NCBI GenBank assembly: GCA_025057995.1
Contig: JANXEW010000003.1
Coordinates: 62,001 to 126,000, forward strand
Direction of reading: 5' to 3'
DNA length: 64,000 nt
From: Thermofilaceae archaeon
GTDB taxonomy: Archaea; Thermoproteota; Thermoprotei; Thermofilales; Thermofilaceae
The notes beneath the pieces were generated by a model. That model was not told the DNA's origin and did not search any database. It saw only the letters and a program-made list of their open reading frames with translations. A program made the position numbers and the translations under genes. Positions 36,441 through 50,035 of this stretch are shown in pieces; the first letter of the stretch is position 1, and the number at the start of each line of letters is the position of its first letter.

Positions 36441-36507
36441 CGATACGGGTCTCTCTCAACTGTTAAAAAATCATTCAGCGATGCTTGATAACCGCTTGCA
36501 GTAGTAG

Positions 36508-40899
<4,392 letters not shown>

Positions 40900-40986
40900 G
40901 CCATTGTATGAGATAAATTTGTTAATATCGTTAACTTAGACTATAAAGTGGTAGATGAAAAAAGTCGTCACGTAAAGTTGCGTTTA

Positions 40987-41511
40987 TCACGATTCACTGA
41001 TCAACTCGATCCAGACAGTTGTTGTCTCGTTTAGACGCATGCTCGCGTCGACCAGTACCTCCACTGCGACGTTTACGCACTCCCCTGTTCCCACGACGAT
41101 TTTCTCGCTCTCTACTTTGACAGGCAGCGAAACCAATAGCCTTTCACCCGACTCTCCTGCGACGTGGTAGACGCTGAACACTCTCAGTTTCTCTCGAGGT
41201 CCTCTAACCTCTATAACCTTCAACCTGATGTTTAACGCCTGTTGCCCGATGTTGCAAACGCGTAGGAGATCACTGTATATAGTTGGGGTGCCGATGAAAC
41301 CGCTTAAAGTTATCCTCGTAACGTCCTCGAGTCTTTCGACACCTGCATAGGTTCCATCAACATCTCCACCTTCGCTGATCACTAGCTTCCAGCCTTGAAG
41401 TGATGTGTACTGTAAACTCAGTTGGTTTAAGTTTAGTAGAGTAGACGCGATTAAGTGGATTAACAAAAGGAACAATAAACCATTGTCTCTTCTGCTGGTT
41501 TGACTGCCCAT
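40987..41511 (-). CDS. Membrane-anchored or secreted beta-rich protein
   Basis: This 174-residue protein has a basic N-terminus and one hydrophobic segment (about 11-30) followed by a beta-rich domain with a possible Cys pair (VCNIGQQ and TGECVNV). The layout resembles small archaeal extracytoplasmic proteins of the TasA/SipW-associated kind, but similarity is weak. It lies between the URO-D-like gene and a cluster of hypothetical and hydrolase genes on the same strand. Confidence 0.65.
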   Translation of the reverse strand: MGSQTSRRDNGLLFLLLIHLIASTLLNLNQLSLQYTSLQGWKLVISEGGDVDGTYAGVERLEDVTRITLSGFIGTPTIYSDLLRVCNIGQQALNIRLKVIEVRGPREKLRVFSVYHVAGESGERLLVSLPVKVESEKIVVGTGECVNVAVEVLVDASMRLNETTTVWIELISES

Positions 41512-41681
41512 GGTTACTAGTTTAACAACCGTAACGCTAATAGAAAATCTTATCGATGCTCTTTCGCCTTGAGTTTCTAAAGCTTCGCGAGATAACGAAT
41601 GTGTTGGTAGATACTAAAACCTTTTAAAGTGCCTCTACACTTCGGTCAGAGCTAGGTTCTTGAACCGGCTACACGTGGCTG

Positions 41682-42044
41682 TTAAACTTCTTGAACTTCA
41701 TTGGACTCCTCGTCTTCAAACCAGTCTACCCACGTCTCGTCTAAACCGCCTTCAAGTATTAACTTAGCAGCTTCAATGACGACATCGTCTGTGTAGGGAG
41801 ACCAGTTCCTTAAAACAGAGTAGTGCTGTTGCGAGTTTCTATCTACCACTCGAACGACGACAACTTCGCGTTTAACGGGCTCAACTATTTCAACGTGAGT
41901 TTCGCCCGGACTCCTGAGGGCAATGACTCTCCCTTCAACTAGGGAGATGACGTAGTATCTCACAGGCTCGTTTAAGACTGGGGGCGGCGGATTCCAAACG
42001 ATCGTCATACCTTCATCTTCCATATCTTCTCGCTTCTCGTCCAC
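41682..42044 (-). CDS. Small acidic hypothetical protein
   Basis: This 120-residue protein has an acidic start (MDEKREDMEDEG), a Pro-rich patch (WNPPPPVLNEP), a beta-rich middle and a very acidic tail (WVDWFEDEESNE). No family is recognised. It lies 51 bp downstream of the GH-A hydrolase gene on the same strand and may be co-transcribed with it. A possible internal start is Met13. Confidence 0.6.
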   Translation of the reverse strand: MDEKREDMEDEGMTIVWNPPPPVLNEPVRYYVISLVEGRVIALRSPGETHVEIVEPVKREVVVVRVVDRNSQQHYSVLRNWSPYTDDVVIEAAKLILEGGLDETWVDWFEDEESNEVQEV

Positions 42045-42095
42045 TAGCCCAGTTTTAAAAAATCGGGGTAAAAAGGTAACCGTTTTTGCAGACCC

Positions 42096-43790
42096 TTAGG
42101 GTCTGGGTACCACGATTAAGGGAGATTCTGTAACGTCAATTTTCAGAAATCCGCCTTGCAGTTTCACGTTCTCTCTAAAGCCGAAAAGGTGAATTAACTC
42201 GACTTCCCGAGCATCAAGCTCCAATTCTAATTCGATGCTATCATCGCTTGTGGAACCGGCTCTCCACACAACTAGCTTCCTAGAATCATCTTTCTCAAAC
42301 CACAGCGCGTATACCTGATGCCCTAAGCTCAAGAACTTCGTTGGAGCGTATCCAGCGAGTCTAAGGTTAAAATTGTAAATTGCGAAGTAACTAGGTTTTA
42401 TGAAGAATAGTTCCCACCCCCTCCAGTGGTGTGATACTAGCCCGAAGTTGTGTTCAGATTCTCTAGGGGATAGCCCATCGTCTTTCCAATCGTAGATTAT
42501 GGTTATAGGCACTCGGGCCAAAAGGTTGACGATGTATTTTCTGACCACATACTGGGCCTGCTTGACCAAGTCTACACGGTTTGCGTAAGTCCCCCCAGTC
42601 GTATACCCCCATTCGCTACATACGATGGTCTTACCTTTAACGACCGAACGTAGGCGATCGTAGTCTACGAGTGCAGTTTCCGGTGCACTACTCCGATAAG
42701 GGTGGACTGACACTACGTCGATATAGTCTAGTAGACCCATGGATGATGCAGCGCTTATGAATTCTATGTCCACTCCAGAAGTGGCTGGAGCAAGAATCAC
42801 GCACCTATGGCAAGCTTCCTTGATGGCCTTAGCTGTTCTAATGGCGAGCGCCGTGTAATCCGCTACGCTTGGCTGAGGTTTCCAGAAAACCTCGATGTTA
42901 GGTTCATTCCAAATCTCCCAAAGCGGGTAGTCTCCGTAGCGGGATGCCGCTGCCCTAGCGAAGTTGGAGAATGCTAACCTCTCCTCATCAGTACGCGGCG
43001 GTTGCCCTCCACCGTATAAGGGGTTGCCGTAGTCTAGAATGTAGAGTGGGCGGAGCCCCCTCTCTCTAAGAGCCTTGGTAAGCTCATCGTAACCGTTGAA
43101 GCTGTAGAAACCCTTCTCCTGCTCAACGTTGCTCCAGAAGAAGTCCATTCGGACCAGTTGGAAGCCGGCGTAAGCGATCATGTCTAAGTCCCTTTCTTCA
43201 AGATAGGAAGGCTTGATGAAGTGTATGTTTACACCCAACCCTTCGGGCACCCTAAGTTCAGGTAGTCCGTCTTTAGGCGAGCTCCAGGCAACTTTTTCAT
43301 CTAGAATAGCCAACAACCAAGGATACGTCTCGAGATTTGTCCGCCTGAAGGGCTCGGTGTTCGCTGTAAACTCCCCCTGTCCTTCTATCTCCGCGACGAT
43401 AAGGTAAAGGGCGGGTTCTAGGCTTGACGTATCTACTTCTAGGTTGATGCGAGTAGCACGCTCAGCCTTAGCTAAACCTTCTCCAACCTTGAATCTAATA
43501 GAGGGCTTATCGAAAGGCGCTAAGTAGAATACGACCTTCCAATCATCCTTGCTCGGGTTGCTTACATCAAATTCAAGCGTAGCTATTTCACCTCTTTTAA
43601 AGAAGTTTCGCTGCATGAGGGCATCCGCGTAAATTAGGAAGTTGCCTCTACATCCTTCATAATAGAGACGAATGAAAAAATTCCTCACGTTCTTACCTTT
43701 ATCCTCTTGCTTCTTAGAAGCGAAAAATGTAAAGAGGACAACCATGACAACGAATACAAGCACGGGGATAAGTAGCCGATGTAAACGCAT
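42096..43790 (-). CDS. Membrane-anchored clan GH-A glycoside hydrolase (GH39/GH5-like)
   Basis: An N-terminal hydrophobic anchor (about 5-23) is followed by a beta-sandwich of about 150 residues and a TIM-barrel hydrolase. The clan GH-A catalytic pair is visible: acid/base Glu296 in WEIWNEPN and nucleophile Glu393 in CSEWGYTT. A C-terminal beta domain completes the 564 residues. It would act outside the cell on a plant-type or microbial polysaccharide. The family within the clan cannot be fixed by eye; GH39-like is the best guess from WNEPN. Confidence 0.83.
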   Translation of the reverse strand: MRLHRLLIPVLVFVVMVVLFTFFASKKQEDKGKNVRNFFIRLYYEGCRGNFLIYADALMQRNFFKRGEIATLEFDVSNPSKDDWKVVFYLAPFDKPSIRFKVGEGLAKAERATRINLEVDTSSLEPALYLIVAEIEGQGEFTANTEPFRRTNLETYPWLLAILDEKVAWSSPKDGLPELRVPEGLGVNIHFIKPSYLEERDLDMIAYAGFQLVRMDFFWSNVEQEKGFYSFNGYDELTKALRERGLRPLYILDYGNPLYGGGQPPRTDEERLAFSNFARAAASRYGDYPLWEIWNEPNIEVFWKPQPSVADYTALAIRTAKAIKEACHRCVILAPATSGVDIEFISAASSMGLLDYIDVVSVHPYRSSAPETALVDYDRLRSVVKGKTIVCSEWGYTTGGTYANRVDLVKQAQYVVRKYIVNLLARVPITIIYDWKDDGLSPRESEHNFGLVSHHWRGWELFFIKPSYFAIYNFNLRLAGYAPTKFLSLGHQVYALWFEKDDSRKLVVWRAGSTSDDSIELELELDAREVELIHLFGFRENVKLQGGFLKIDVTESPLIVVPRP

Positions 43791-43822
43791 GGGAAAAATA
43801 AACCTTGAGTGTAAAAATGTTT

Positions 43823-44935
43823 TTACATTACTCTACTGAGAGACCTTAGGAAAGCGATTCTCTTCGGTATTGGTGGGTGCGAAGCAAAAAGTTCTTCAAG
43901 GCTGACGAAGGGGTCGGCTAGCGCGTATATGAACAACATCTTCAGTTTACTTGAGTCTACCTTAGCTCTTGCCGTCCTATACGTTCTATAGAAGCTGTCT
44001 AAGCCTTGTAAAGCGGAGATCATAGCTCCGGGCGAAGATACTTTGGCACCGTGAGCGTCAGCGTAATGCTCCCTGAGCCTCGAGAGGGCGAGAACTACAA
44101 GCTGGATGATAACGCTGACTACCATCAACGCTACGCCTGCTAACATGAGGATGAGTCCTCCCCCGCCGTTTCTTCTGCTCCTACTGCCGTCGTAGCGGTA
44201 TCTGGAAGCGTGAACGCCAGCGTACATGAGGTAGCGGCCTAGGAAGTAGATGACAGAAGGGATTAAGCCGAAAACCAGCATCACCACGTTGTCCTTGTGC
44301 TTGTGGTGTCCCAGCTCGTGACCTATTACAGCCTCCAGTTCCTCGCCTCTAGCGAGCTGGAGCAGGCCCTCGGTTACAGCCACGTACCTTCCAAACAGCG
44401 GAGAAGAGTAGGCAAATGCGTTGGGTTCTCTCATGCTGCAAACCATCGCCTTGGGCGGCTTCATACCTGACCTAGCAGCAATCCTGTTTACAACTTCCTG
44501 AAGCACTGGATCATGCTTGCAACCATAGATTAAGTTGATGAGCGCGGGCGATAGGAGCCAAGAGAATAGCGAGGGTATGAGCCCAAAGAGGAAAGCCATA
44601 GTCGCGAGCTGAAGCGTCAACTCCCCGCCGAGTAACGCGGATAGCCCGGCGAAAACTAGCATCATGCCGCCAACGACGCCGGCCATAGTGGCGAGCATAG
44701 CGGCTCTCAACGCGTCGAGGCTAGGGGGTGTCGGCGACAAGTACCTTCCGAATAGACCGGCGGCAGCGATAAGAGTCGTCATTGAGATCGCGTAAGCGAG
44801 CAGGTCTACCAACCACCAGCCAGCGTAGGGCGTGTAGAAGCCTGGGGCGAACCAAGAGAGCGCGAGCTGTAGCGCTAAAGCAAAGATTGCAGCTACAGCT
44901 ACCAAGGATAACAGTAAGAGCAGTTTCTCCCTCAT
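43823..44935 (-). CDS. htpX: M48 membrane zinc metalloprotease (HtpX-like)
   Basis: The zinc motif is HELGH at 206-210 (within AVIGHELGHHKHKD), with the third ligand expected in REHYADAHGAK. Four hydrophobic segments (about 5-30, 44-64, 79-104 and 109-128) precede the catalytic domain and two more follow at about 215-235 and 260-285. HtpX degrades misfolded membrane proteins. The 370-residue protein is longer than bacterial HtpX, with a Gly/Arg-rich linker near 250. It is 33 bp from the hydrolase gene on the same strand. Confidence 0.88.
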   Translation of the reverse strand: MREKLLLLLSLVAVAAIFALALQLALSWFAPGFYTPYAGWWLVDLLAYAISMTTLIAAAGLFGRYLSPTPPSLDALRAAMLATMAGVVGGMMLVFAGLSALLGGELTLQLATMAFLFGLIPSLFSWLLSPALINLIYGCKHDPVLQEVVNRIAARSGMKPPKAMVCSMREPNAFAYSSPLFGRYVAVTEGLLQLARGEELEAVIGHELGHHKHKDNVVMLVFGLIPSVIYFLGRYLMYAGVHASRYRYDGSRSRRNGGGGLILMLAGVALMVVSVIIQLVVLALSRLREHYADAHGAKVSSPGAMISALQGLDSFYRTYRTARAKVDSSKLKMLFIYALADPFVSLEELFASHPPIPKRIAFLRSLSRVM

Positions 44936-45074
44936 CTTACCACCTTTTGCTCTTACTACACAGGGAATAAAAACTTTACATACTGAAAGTCCACACCCTC
45001 AGGCTCTATCCTAGAGCTTTAGGGAACCACCGTAGGAATTGTTTAAGTGGTATCAAAAGGGTTTGCGAGCGATT

Positions 45075-45502
45075 GGACATCATAGATGGTGAAGTTTTGG
45101 TGCTAGAAGTGCGGGGAGGATACTTTATCTGGATAATGGAGACCTTTGGAGCGAGCTTTAGGTAGAGACGCCTAGATACAAGAGTTATTCTAGCTTAAAA
45201 CCTGTAACATGTTAGAAATTACAATGAAGATAGATCCCTGTGTGTAGCTGCTAAAGACCTGAAGCTCAACAGGAGATTTTGCTAAGCTGTTATGTGGCTA
45301 CGAAATCTCTGGCGATGAGGATGAGAACCCATCGTAACTGGTGATAGAGACCTTTCCTACATAGCTGAAGGCATGGAGTGAAGGTTACAAGTGATCCTCC
45401 ATTCGAAGCGTATACTTTAAGACATTCGGCACATATAGCCGCAGACTATCGAAAGAACGTTAGAATACCACTCCTTGAACCCTTGATTCGAATCTAACTT
45501 AC
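45075..45502 (+). pseudogene. Decayed coding region of unknown family
   Basis: The 650-bp stretch between htpX and the THUMP gene has no open frame, but contains protein-like pieces separated by stops and frame changes. One reads LDIIDGEVLVLEVRGGYF then IWIMETFGASFR and a stop (from about 45075). A second reads VTGDRDLSYIAEGME (about 45336). After a frame change, KVTSDPPFEAYTLRHSAH and AADYRKNVRIPLLEPLIRI continue to about 45499. Their codon and residue mix looks like real protein, so this is probably a gene broken by several mutations. I cannot name the family. Confidence 0.45.
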
Positions 45503-45656
45503 ATGCTGTTTTACTCATTCGCTTCACAGAAGAGTTGAGAGAGCTTGAACTAATGTCGAGTCCTTCGAGAAATAGATTACCTGCTAGTTGACGCAGGGTC
45601 GCACTAGTCCCAGATTCATCTCCTTAAGCTTGTGTTGGAAGAAGATTGTTAAATTA

Positions 45657-46790
45657 GTGTTGACTCTAGATACCGTGGAGGATAGTCGCTCAGACTTGTT
45701 GGTGACCTGCAGGCTGGGGATGGAGAAGGTAGTCGCATCCTTCATCAGGGAGCTAGATCCCAGCGCCGTCATTACGCCCAGCCCCGAAGGGTTTTCAGGG
45801 TTGGTCTTCGTTAAAGGGGCAAGCGATGGGGTAAGGCTTTACGAGGAGATTAAGCGAAGTATCCCGGAGGTCGAGAAAGTTTTCATCGTGGAATGCGAGT
45901 GTGAAGCTTCGCTCGCAGCTATAGTTGATTGTGCTAAGAAGTTAGCAGGCGAGATCTGCAGCGGTGAAAGCTTTGCGGTAAAAACCGTAAGGAGAGGTGA
46001 ACACAGTTTCACTTCCCTCGACGTCAACGTGGCTGTAGGAAGCGAAATTAAAGAGTTAACGGATGCTAGAGTAGACCTAGAGAACCCAGATAAGGTTCTG
46101 CTCGTCCAAATCCTGAAGGATCGCGCCTACCTGTCGATCGTACCGGGTAGAGAGTTTTACCGGAAGATGGGACCGGGAAAATACCCTATGTACAAGATCT
46201 TCAGAAAGTTAGTTGTCGCTCACGAACCCTACCTAGGTCCCCCAGACGCCGCTTATGTGATGGGAACGAGGATCGGCAGGGAAGTGCAAGTATTTGAAGT
46301 AGGGAAGCTTTTTCTAACACCCTTAGGCCCGGTTGAGGCTCAACCCTTCTACCATTTCCTACGCGGTCTCTTCGAAGGTTTGAGGAGCAGGCACGAGTTG
46401 CAGAAGAAGAGCTATGGTCGTGAAGTACACCGTACTCAAGTCTACGTTCAAGACATGTATCAGTTCGTACGAGCGAGGATGGGTTCGCCGCTTATCGTAT
46501 TCGAGCCGGAGGGAGAACCGGTCTCAAGGGTGGCTGGCAAGTTATCCAGTTTTATTCTAGAAAACTTAAGGATGGGTAAAGAAATCGTCCTAATGGTTGG
46601 AGCTAGAGAAGGTGTGCCCAGTGGTTTATTCAGGTACGCGGACTTTGTTATCGACCTAGTGCCCGGTGTCGTCCTCTCAACGGAATATGCACTTTCCTCA
46701 GCCCTCATAGCAGTCACCACGATCATGCACGAAGCCTTAGCCAGCGAATATAAAGAAGAGACATTTTATACCTCAGAATCTTCTGAGTAA
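45657..46790 (+). CDS. THUMP-domain SPOUT-type RNA methyltransferase-like protein (COG1818-like)
   Basis: The N-terminal half is a THUMP RNA-binding domain (from DLLVTCRLGMEKVVASFI, followed by the beta strand LVFVKG and the typical ending LLVQILKDRAYLSIV). The C-terminal half (from about LVVFEPEG to the end) looks like a SPOUT methyltransferase fold with IVLMVGAREGVPSG as the knot loop. The substrate is probably tRNA or rRNA. Possible starts are GTG 45657, TTG 45660 or GTG 45675; the frame is open back to 45588 but that part is not family-like. Confidence 0.8.
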   Translation: MLTLDTVEDSRSDLLVTCRLGMEKVVASFIRELDPSAVITPSPEGFSGLVFVKGASDGVRLYEEIKRSIPEVEKVFIVECECEASLAAIVDCAKKLAGEICSGESFAVKTVRRGEHSFTSLDVNVAVGSEIKELTDARVDLENPDKVLLVQILKDRAYLSIVPGREFYRKMGPGKYPMYKIFRKLVVAHEPYLGPPDAAYVMGTRIGREVQVFEVGKLFLTPLGPVEAQPFYHFLRGLFEGLRSRHELQKKSYGREVHRTQVYVQDMYQFVRARMGSPLIVFEPEGEPVSRVAGKLSSFILENLRMGKEIVLMVGAREGVPSGLFRYADFVIDLVPGVVLSTEYALSSALIAVTTIMHEALASEYKEETFYTSESSE

Positions 46791-47072
46791 AATATCCAGC
46801 ATTTAGTATATTTCCCAACTGAAGTTTGATTACAGACGCTTCTTAACAAGTTTTCAATCTATGTAGTTGGAGAGATGAAGATTATAATAAAAATTCACAA
46901 GGCTTGCCTAACTGTCGTTACTATTTCCGGTTTACATATTATACCTAATATACTATGGATGATTATATATTGTGGATAATTTCAGCATCCTTCAGCTTGT
47001 ATTAACTAGCTTATCAACAGCTTTATTATTATGTGATACATTTTAATACTATTAATACATTCTTTAAATGCA

Positions 47073-47537
47073 TTGAGTGTATCATGGGTTCCAAGGCTCG
47101 TAGCATCATTAGGATTATTAACTTTCATCTATTCGCTTACTCGTCCTTGGATAACGTTTCAAACTCCAATGTTCAAGCTTGAATATAGACCTTGGGACCT
47201 GCTAGAGCAGATGGCTCAGGGTAAGGTTGATTTGTTGAACAGGTTCCTAGAGTTGTCGAAAGAGGTCCCAGAAGAGGAACACTTTATATCGTTGTTCACT
47301 TTACACGTAGCATTCCTTGTAGTAGCTCTCCTACTCAGTTTTCTTTCGATTATAGGTAACTCGGTTGGCGGTTACGCGACTACAGCGGCTTTCATAGTTC
47401 TTGCAGCGGCACTGCTCATCTATTTAGCTGAGCAAATGCCTTTTCTGAATTACATAATCGGCTCAGGTTCCCTCCTCGCAATAGGTTCAGCTTTCATCTA
47501 CGTTGTAGGAGTTATTGTTGCGAAGAGCTTAAGATAG
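47073..47537 (+). CDS. Four-span membrane protein, unknown function
   Basis: This 154-residue protein has hydrophobic segments at about 10-26, 77-97, 103-123 and 128-150, with a charged extracellular or cytoplasmic loop between the first two (EQMAQGKVDLLNRFLELSKE). No signature is visible. The start is TTG, with TTTAAAT about 7 bp upstream; a very AT-rich 277-bp region precedes it that holds nothing recognisable beyond promoter-like A/T runs. Confidence 0.65.
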   Translation: MSVSWVPRLVASLGLLTFIYSLTRPWITFQTPMFKLEYRPWDLLEQMAQGKVDLLNRFLELSKEVPEEEHFISLFTLHVAFLVVALLLSFLSIIGNSVGGYATTAAFIVLAAALLIYLAEQMPFLNYIIGSGSLLAIGSAFIYVVGVIVAKSLR

Positions 47538-47598
47538 TGAAGCCACTATTTGTAACCTTGTCTAACTGAAGTCACTGGAGATGAAGGATGTTCAATCC

Positions 47599-47613
47599 GG
47601 GAGCTAAGCTCCC
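47599..47613. other. Perfect 6-bp hairpin
   Basis: GGGAGC and GCTCCC flank a TAA loop, 62 bp after the stop of the membrane-protein gene and 90 bp before the end of the convergent regulator gene. Only TTT follows on the plus strand, so it is at best a weak terminator or transcript-end structure between converging genes. Confidence 0.3.
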
Positions 47614-47701
47614 TTTCACTAGTAAGTTCTCAGCTTCGTGTTTCCACATGACTGTAGACGCTCAGAAACCCTACTTCAGTGCACGAGTGCCTCGATCCCC
47701 A

Positions 47702-47968
47702 TTATCGACCGCTCAGAAGTTGAAGTTTACGCCAATGCTCCAAGTACTCTAAACCGCGCTCACTGCACTTATAGAACCTGCTCCCACTTTCGTCCTCGAA
47801 GGACTCGATCAACCCATAGAACATCATCTCGCCTAATACTATGCGAGCCCTGTCTATCGGCATGTTCGCGTACGATGCTATCCATGTCAACTTAGCCTTT
47901 CCAATAGTCGACAAGTAGTCTAAGATTTCGGCAAAAATCTTGTGGCGGCAGCGCTTACTCGTAGACAC
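47702..47968 (-). CDS. Winged-helix DNA-binding protein
   Basis: This is an 88-residue archaeal winged-helix protein of the kind with a single domain. Helix 1 is IFAEILDYLSTIG, the HTH is LTWIASYANMPIDRARIVLGEM and the wing runs through FEDESGSRFYKCSERGLEYL. It probably acts as a dimeric transcription regulator. It is divergent from the beta-helix gene at 48063 (94 bp between starts) and is the obvious candidate to control it; this is inferred. Confidence 0.8.
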   Translation of the reverse strand: MSTSKRCRHKIFAEILDYLSTIGKAKLTWIASYANMPIDRARIVLGEMMFYGLIESFEDESGSRFYKCSERGLEYLEHWRKLQLLSGR

Positions 47969-48062
47969 TTTTACGCTAAAAGTCGTCGTTAAAAAACTTT
48001 GGTCACATTACGTAATCAAGTAAAGTGATCAAGCTTCATAAACTTATGGAGAAGTTGAAGCT

Positions 48063-49238
48063 GTGGCAGAGATAAAGGTGAAGGTTCTGGCAGAGGATCT
48101 AGTACTTGAAGGCGATAGCTTAATCTTGGCTGAGGAAGGTTTAGCTGAAGTTAAAGGTAAAGTGATCTGCGAAGGCTCTTGTACCGTGAAAGGATCGCTG
48201 CTCGCACGAGATGTACGAGTTGAGGGATCGATGTACGTGGACGGAGATTTGAGCGTAAACGACACCGTGGAAGTGGAGGGTAGACTGCAAGTTAAAGGAT
48301 CTCTAAACGCAAGGCGCGTTAGAGTTGACGACAGCTGTAGAGTAGAAGGTTTGATTAAAGCAGAAGAAGTCTCAGTTGGCGGTATATTAGACTGTAGAGA
48401 AATCGAAGCTGGTGCAGTAAAGGTTGGAGGGACGTTTAGAGTAGAGAAGGGGAGGGCATGCAACGTTAACGTAGGGGGAGCTATCGAGTTTTCGCAGCTT
48501 CAAGCAAATAAGGTTAGCGTAGGTGGATACCTTGAAGGAGGGAAAGCTAAAGCGGAGCGCTTAAGTGTGGGAAGCAACGTTAGAGTCGATAATCTAGAAG
48601 CGGATAACGTGAGCGTCGGTGGATCGCTTCAGCTCATTGAAGGACGTTTAGGGAGGGTATCCGTCGGTGGGACAGCAAGGGTCGGTGGATCTCTTAAAGT
48701 GAGTGTACTCTCAGTAGGTGGTATGGTGAAAATAGGAGGAGAACTGGAAAGCGAGGAGGTTACTGTGGGAGGCATTCTTACGATCGCGCGCGGCGGTAGA
48801 GTAAATAAGAGGATAACTGTCGGCGGAACACTGGAGTCTCGAGGTCTGCTGAAAGCCGATGAGTTAACAGTTGGAGGGCTCACGGATGTTGAGAAACTTG
48901 TAGCTAGGATTGTTAAGGTCGTAAACTTGAGAACAGCAGCTGGTGTACAAGCAGAAGTGTTCAGGTTGTCGAAAAAAGGTCGAGTGGAGGGACCTGTCGT
49001 GACAAAGGAATTTGTAATGGAGGATGGAGGTTGGGCGCAGGAAGTTTACGCTAAGTTTTTCGAATGTGGAGAAAGGTGCCGGGTTCAAAGGCTTTACGCT
49101 GAAAGAGCGTTCATTGGTAGAGGAAGCACCGTGGAAGCCGTATTTTACGTGGAGGAGTTAAAGTTGGAGGAGGGTGCAAAGGTTAGAAAAGAAGAGAAAA
49201 TAAGCGAAATAAAGCCTCCGGAAGGTTTTACTCTCTAG
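48063..49238 (+). CDS. Bactofilin-like repetitive beta-helix protein
   Basis: At least eleven turns with a VSVGG-type core recur every 16-18 residues (103, 119, 135, 151, 167, 183, 199, 216, 233, 251, 268), with looser turns at 5-100 and after 280. This is the signature of a right-handed beta-helix of the polymer-forming (bactofilin, DUF583) kind, several times longer than the single bactofilin domain of about 110 residues. Such proteins assemble into filaments or sheets at the membrane. It has no signal peptide, so it is cytoplasmic. The start is GTG. Four Cys occur near the end (about 335-339 and nearby). Confidence 0.78.
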   Translation: MAEIKVKVLAEDLVLEGDSLILAEEGLAEVKGKVICEGSCTVKGSLLARDVRVEGSMYVDGDLSVNDTVEVEGRLQVKGSLNARRVRVDDSCRVEGLIKAEEVSVGGILDCREIEAGAVKVGGTFRVEKGRACNVNVGGAIEFSQLQANKVSVGGYLEGGKAKAERLSVGSNVRVDNLEADNVSVGGSLQLIEGRLGRVSVGGTARVGGSLKVSVLSVGGMVKIGGELESEEVTVGGILTIARGGRVNKRITVGGTLESRGLLKADELTVGGLTDVEKLVARIVKVVNLRTAAGVQAEVFRLSKKGRVEGPVVTKEFVMEDGGWAQEVYAKFFECGERCRVQRLYAERAFIGRGSTVEAVFYVEELKLEEGAKVRKEEKISEIKPPEGFTL

Positions 49239-49253
49239 TTTGGCAATATATCA

Positions 49254-49317
49254 TGTCAATGACATTAAATTAGATCATAGAGCTCTGTCAACGACATATT
49301 TTCTCATGTCAAAGACA
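49254..49317. repeat. Three imperfect palindromes TGTCAANGACA
   Basis: Copies are TGTCAATGACA (49254-49264), TGTCAACGACA (49286-49296) and TGTCAAAGACA (49307-49317), with starts 32 and 21 bp apart. They are palindromic around the central base and lie between the beta-helix gene's stop and the tRNA-Ala gene. The 21-bp spacing is two helical turns, which suggests sites for a dimeric DNA-binding protein. No gene start lies directly beside them. Confidence 0.5.
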
Positions 49318-49439
49318 TGAAACGATAGACCGTGTTTCTAAACTATAGGAGATGCAGGGAATAGAAGTATATTTTCCACGTCAAGTAATCTTTTTTTCTA
49401 GCCGTGAAACTGGAAGAGGATTCAAAGAAAGCGACAAAC

Positions 49440-49447
49440 CTATAAGG
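49440..49447 (+). promoter_or_regulatory. TATA box of tRNA-Ala
   Basis: The sequence CTATAAGG lies 21-28 bp before the first base of the tRNA (49468), the expected archaeal TATA position, and fits transcription starting close to the mature 5' end. Confidence 0.5.
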
Positions 49448-49467
49448 GTATGGTCTAGAAACCCTCT

Positions 49468-49564
<97 letters not shown>

Positions 49565-49747
49565 TTATTCGATTTTTCCTTATGAATCTCTATCGAATTA
49601 GAAAAAAGGATAAAAGGACTCATGGTTGGTGTTTTAGTTGTATCTCGCGTTTAAGAGTAATTTATTAATTAAATTTATTAGATTCAAGCGAAAGATTTAG
49701 ATTAGAAAACCATTGAAAAACAGGTACTTGTTATAAAAGTTTTTATT

Positions 49748-50023
49748 TTAGGAAGACTTAGATAAGGGGAGATGAAGTGTTTTCCAAAAATTTAAAAACT
49801 GGTTCCTCATATCTTTAAGCTTTCCATCGTATATTCTTACCAGATTTTCTAGGTTTTGTCCTTTAACATATTTTTTACATTTCTTCTTGAATTTCCAGGT
49901 TTGGATTGTAGGATAAACAGCTAGTTTAATATAGATGGAAAAGAGAATAATAGTAAGCTTTGCAAGTAGAGTTATGAAGGTGATGGCGAGAGAAAAAAAT
50001 GATAGTATTTTGGTAAGTTTCAT
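49748..50023 (-). CDS. Small membrane-anchored basic protein
   Basis: This 91-residue protein has one or two hydrophobic segments in the first 37 residues (ILSFFSLAITFITLLAKLTI onward) and a basic cytoplasmic-looking tail (WKFKKKCKKYVKG). Family unknown. It is the last of four closely spaced minus-strand genes (49748-51383), 12 bp after the preceding one. Confidence 0.6.
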   Translation of the reverse strand: MKLTKILSFFSLAITFITLLAKLTIILFSIYIKLAVYPTIQTWKFKKKCKKYVKGQNLENLVRIYDGKLKDMRNQFLNFWKTLHLPLSKSS

Positions 50024-50035
50024 GGTTATATCGCT

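Noticed and set aside
46796-47072. AT-rich stretch as a replication origin
   Set aside because: No repeated origin recognition boxes were seen and no Orc1/Cdc6 gene is nearby; A/T richness alone is not enough.
47702-47895. Plus-strand frame from 47638 opposite the winged-helix gene
   Set aside because: The minus-strand frame has a clear winged-helix pattern; the plus frame is its shadow.
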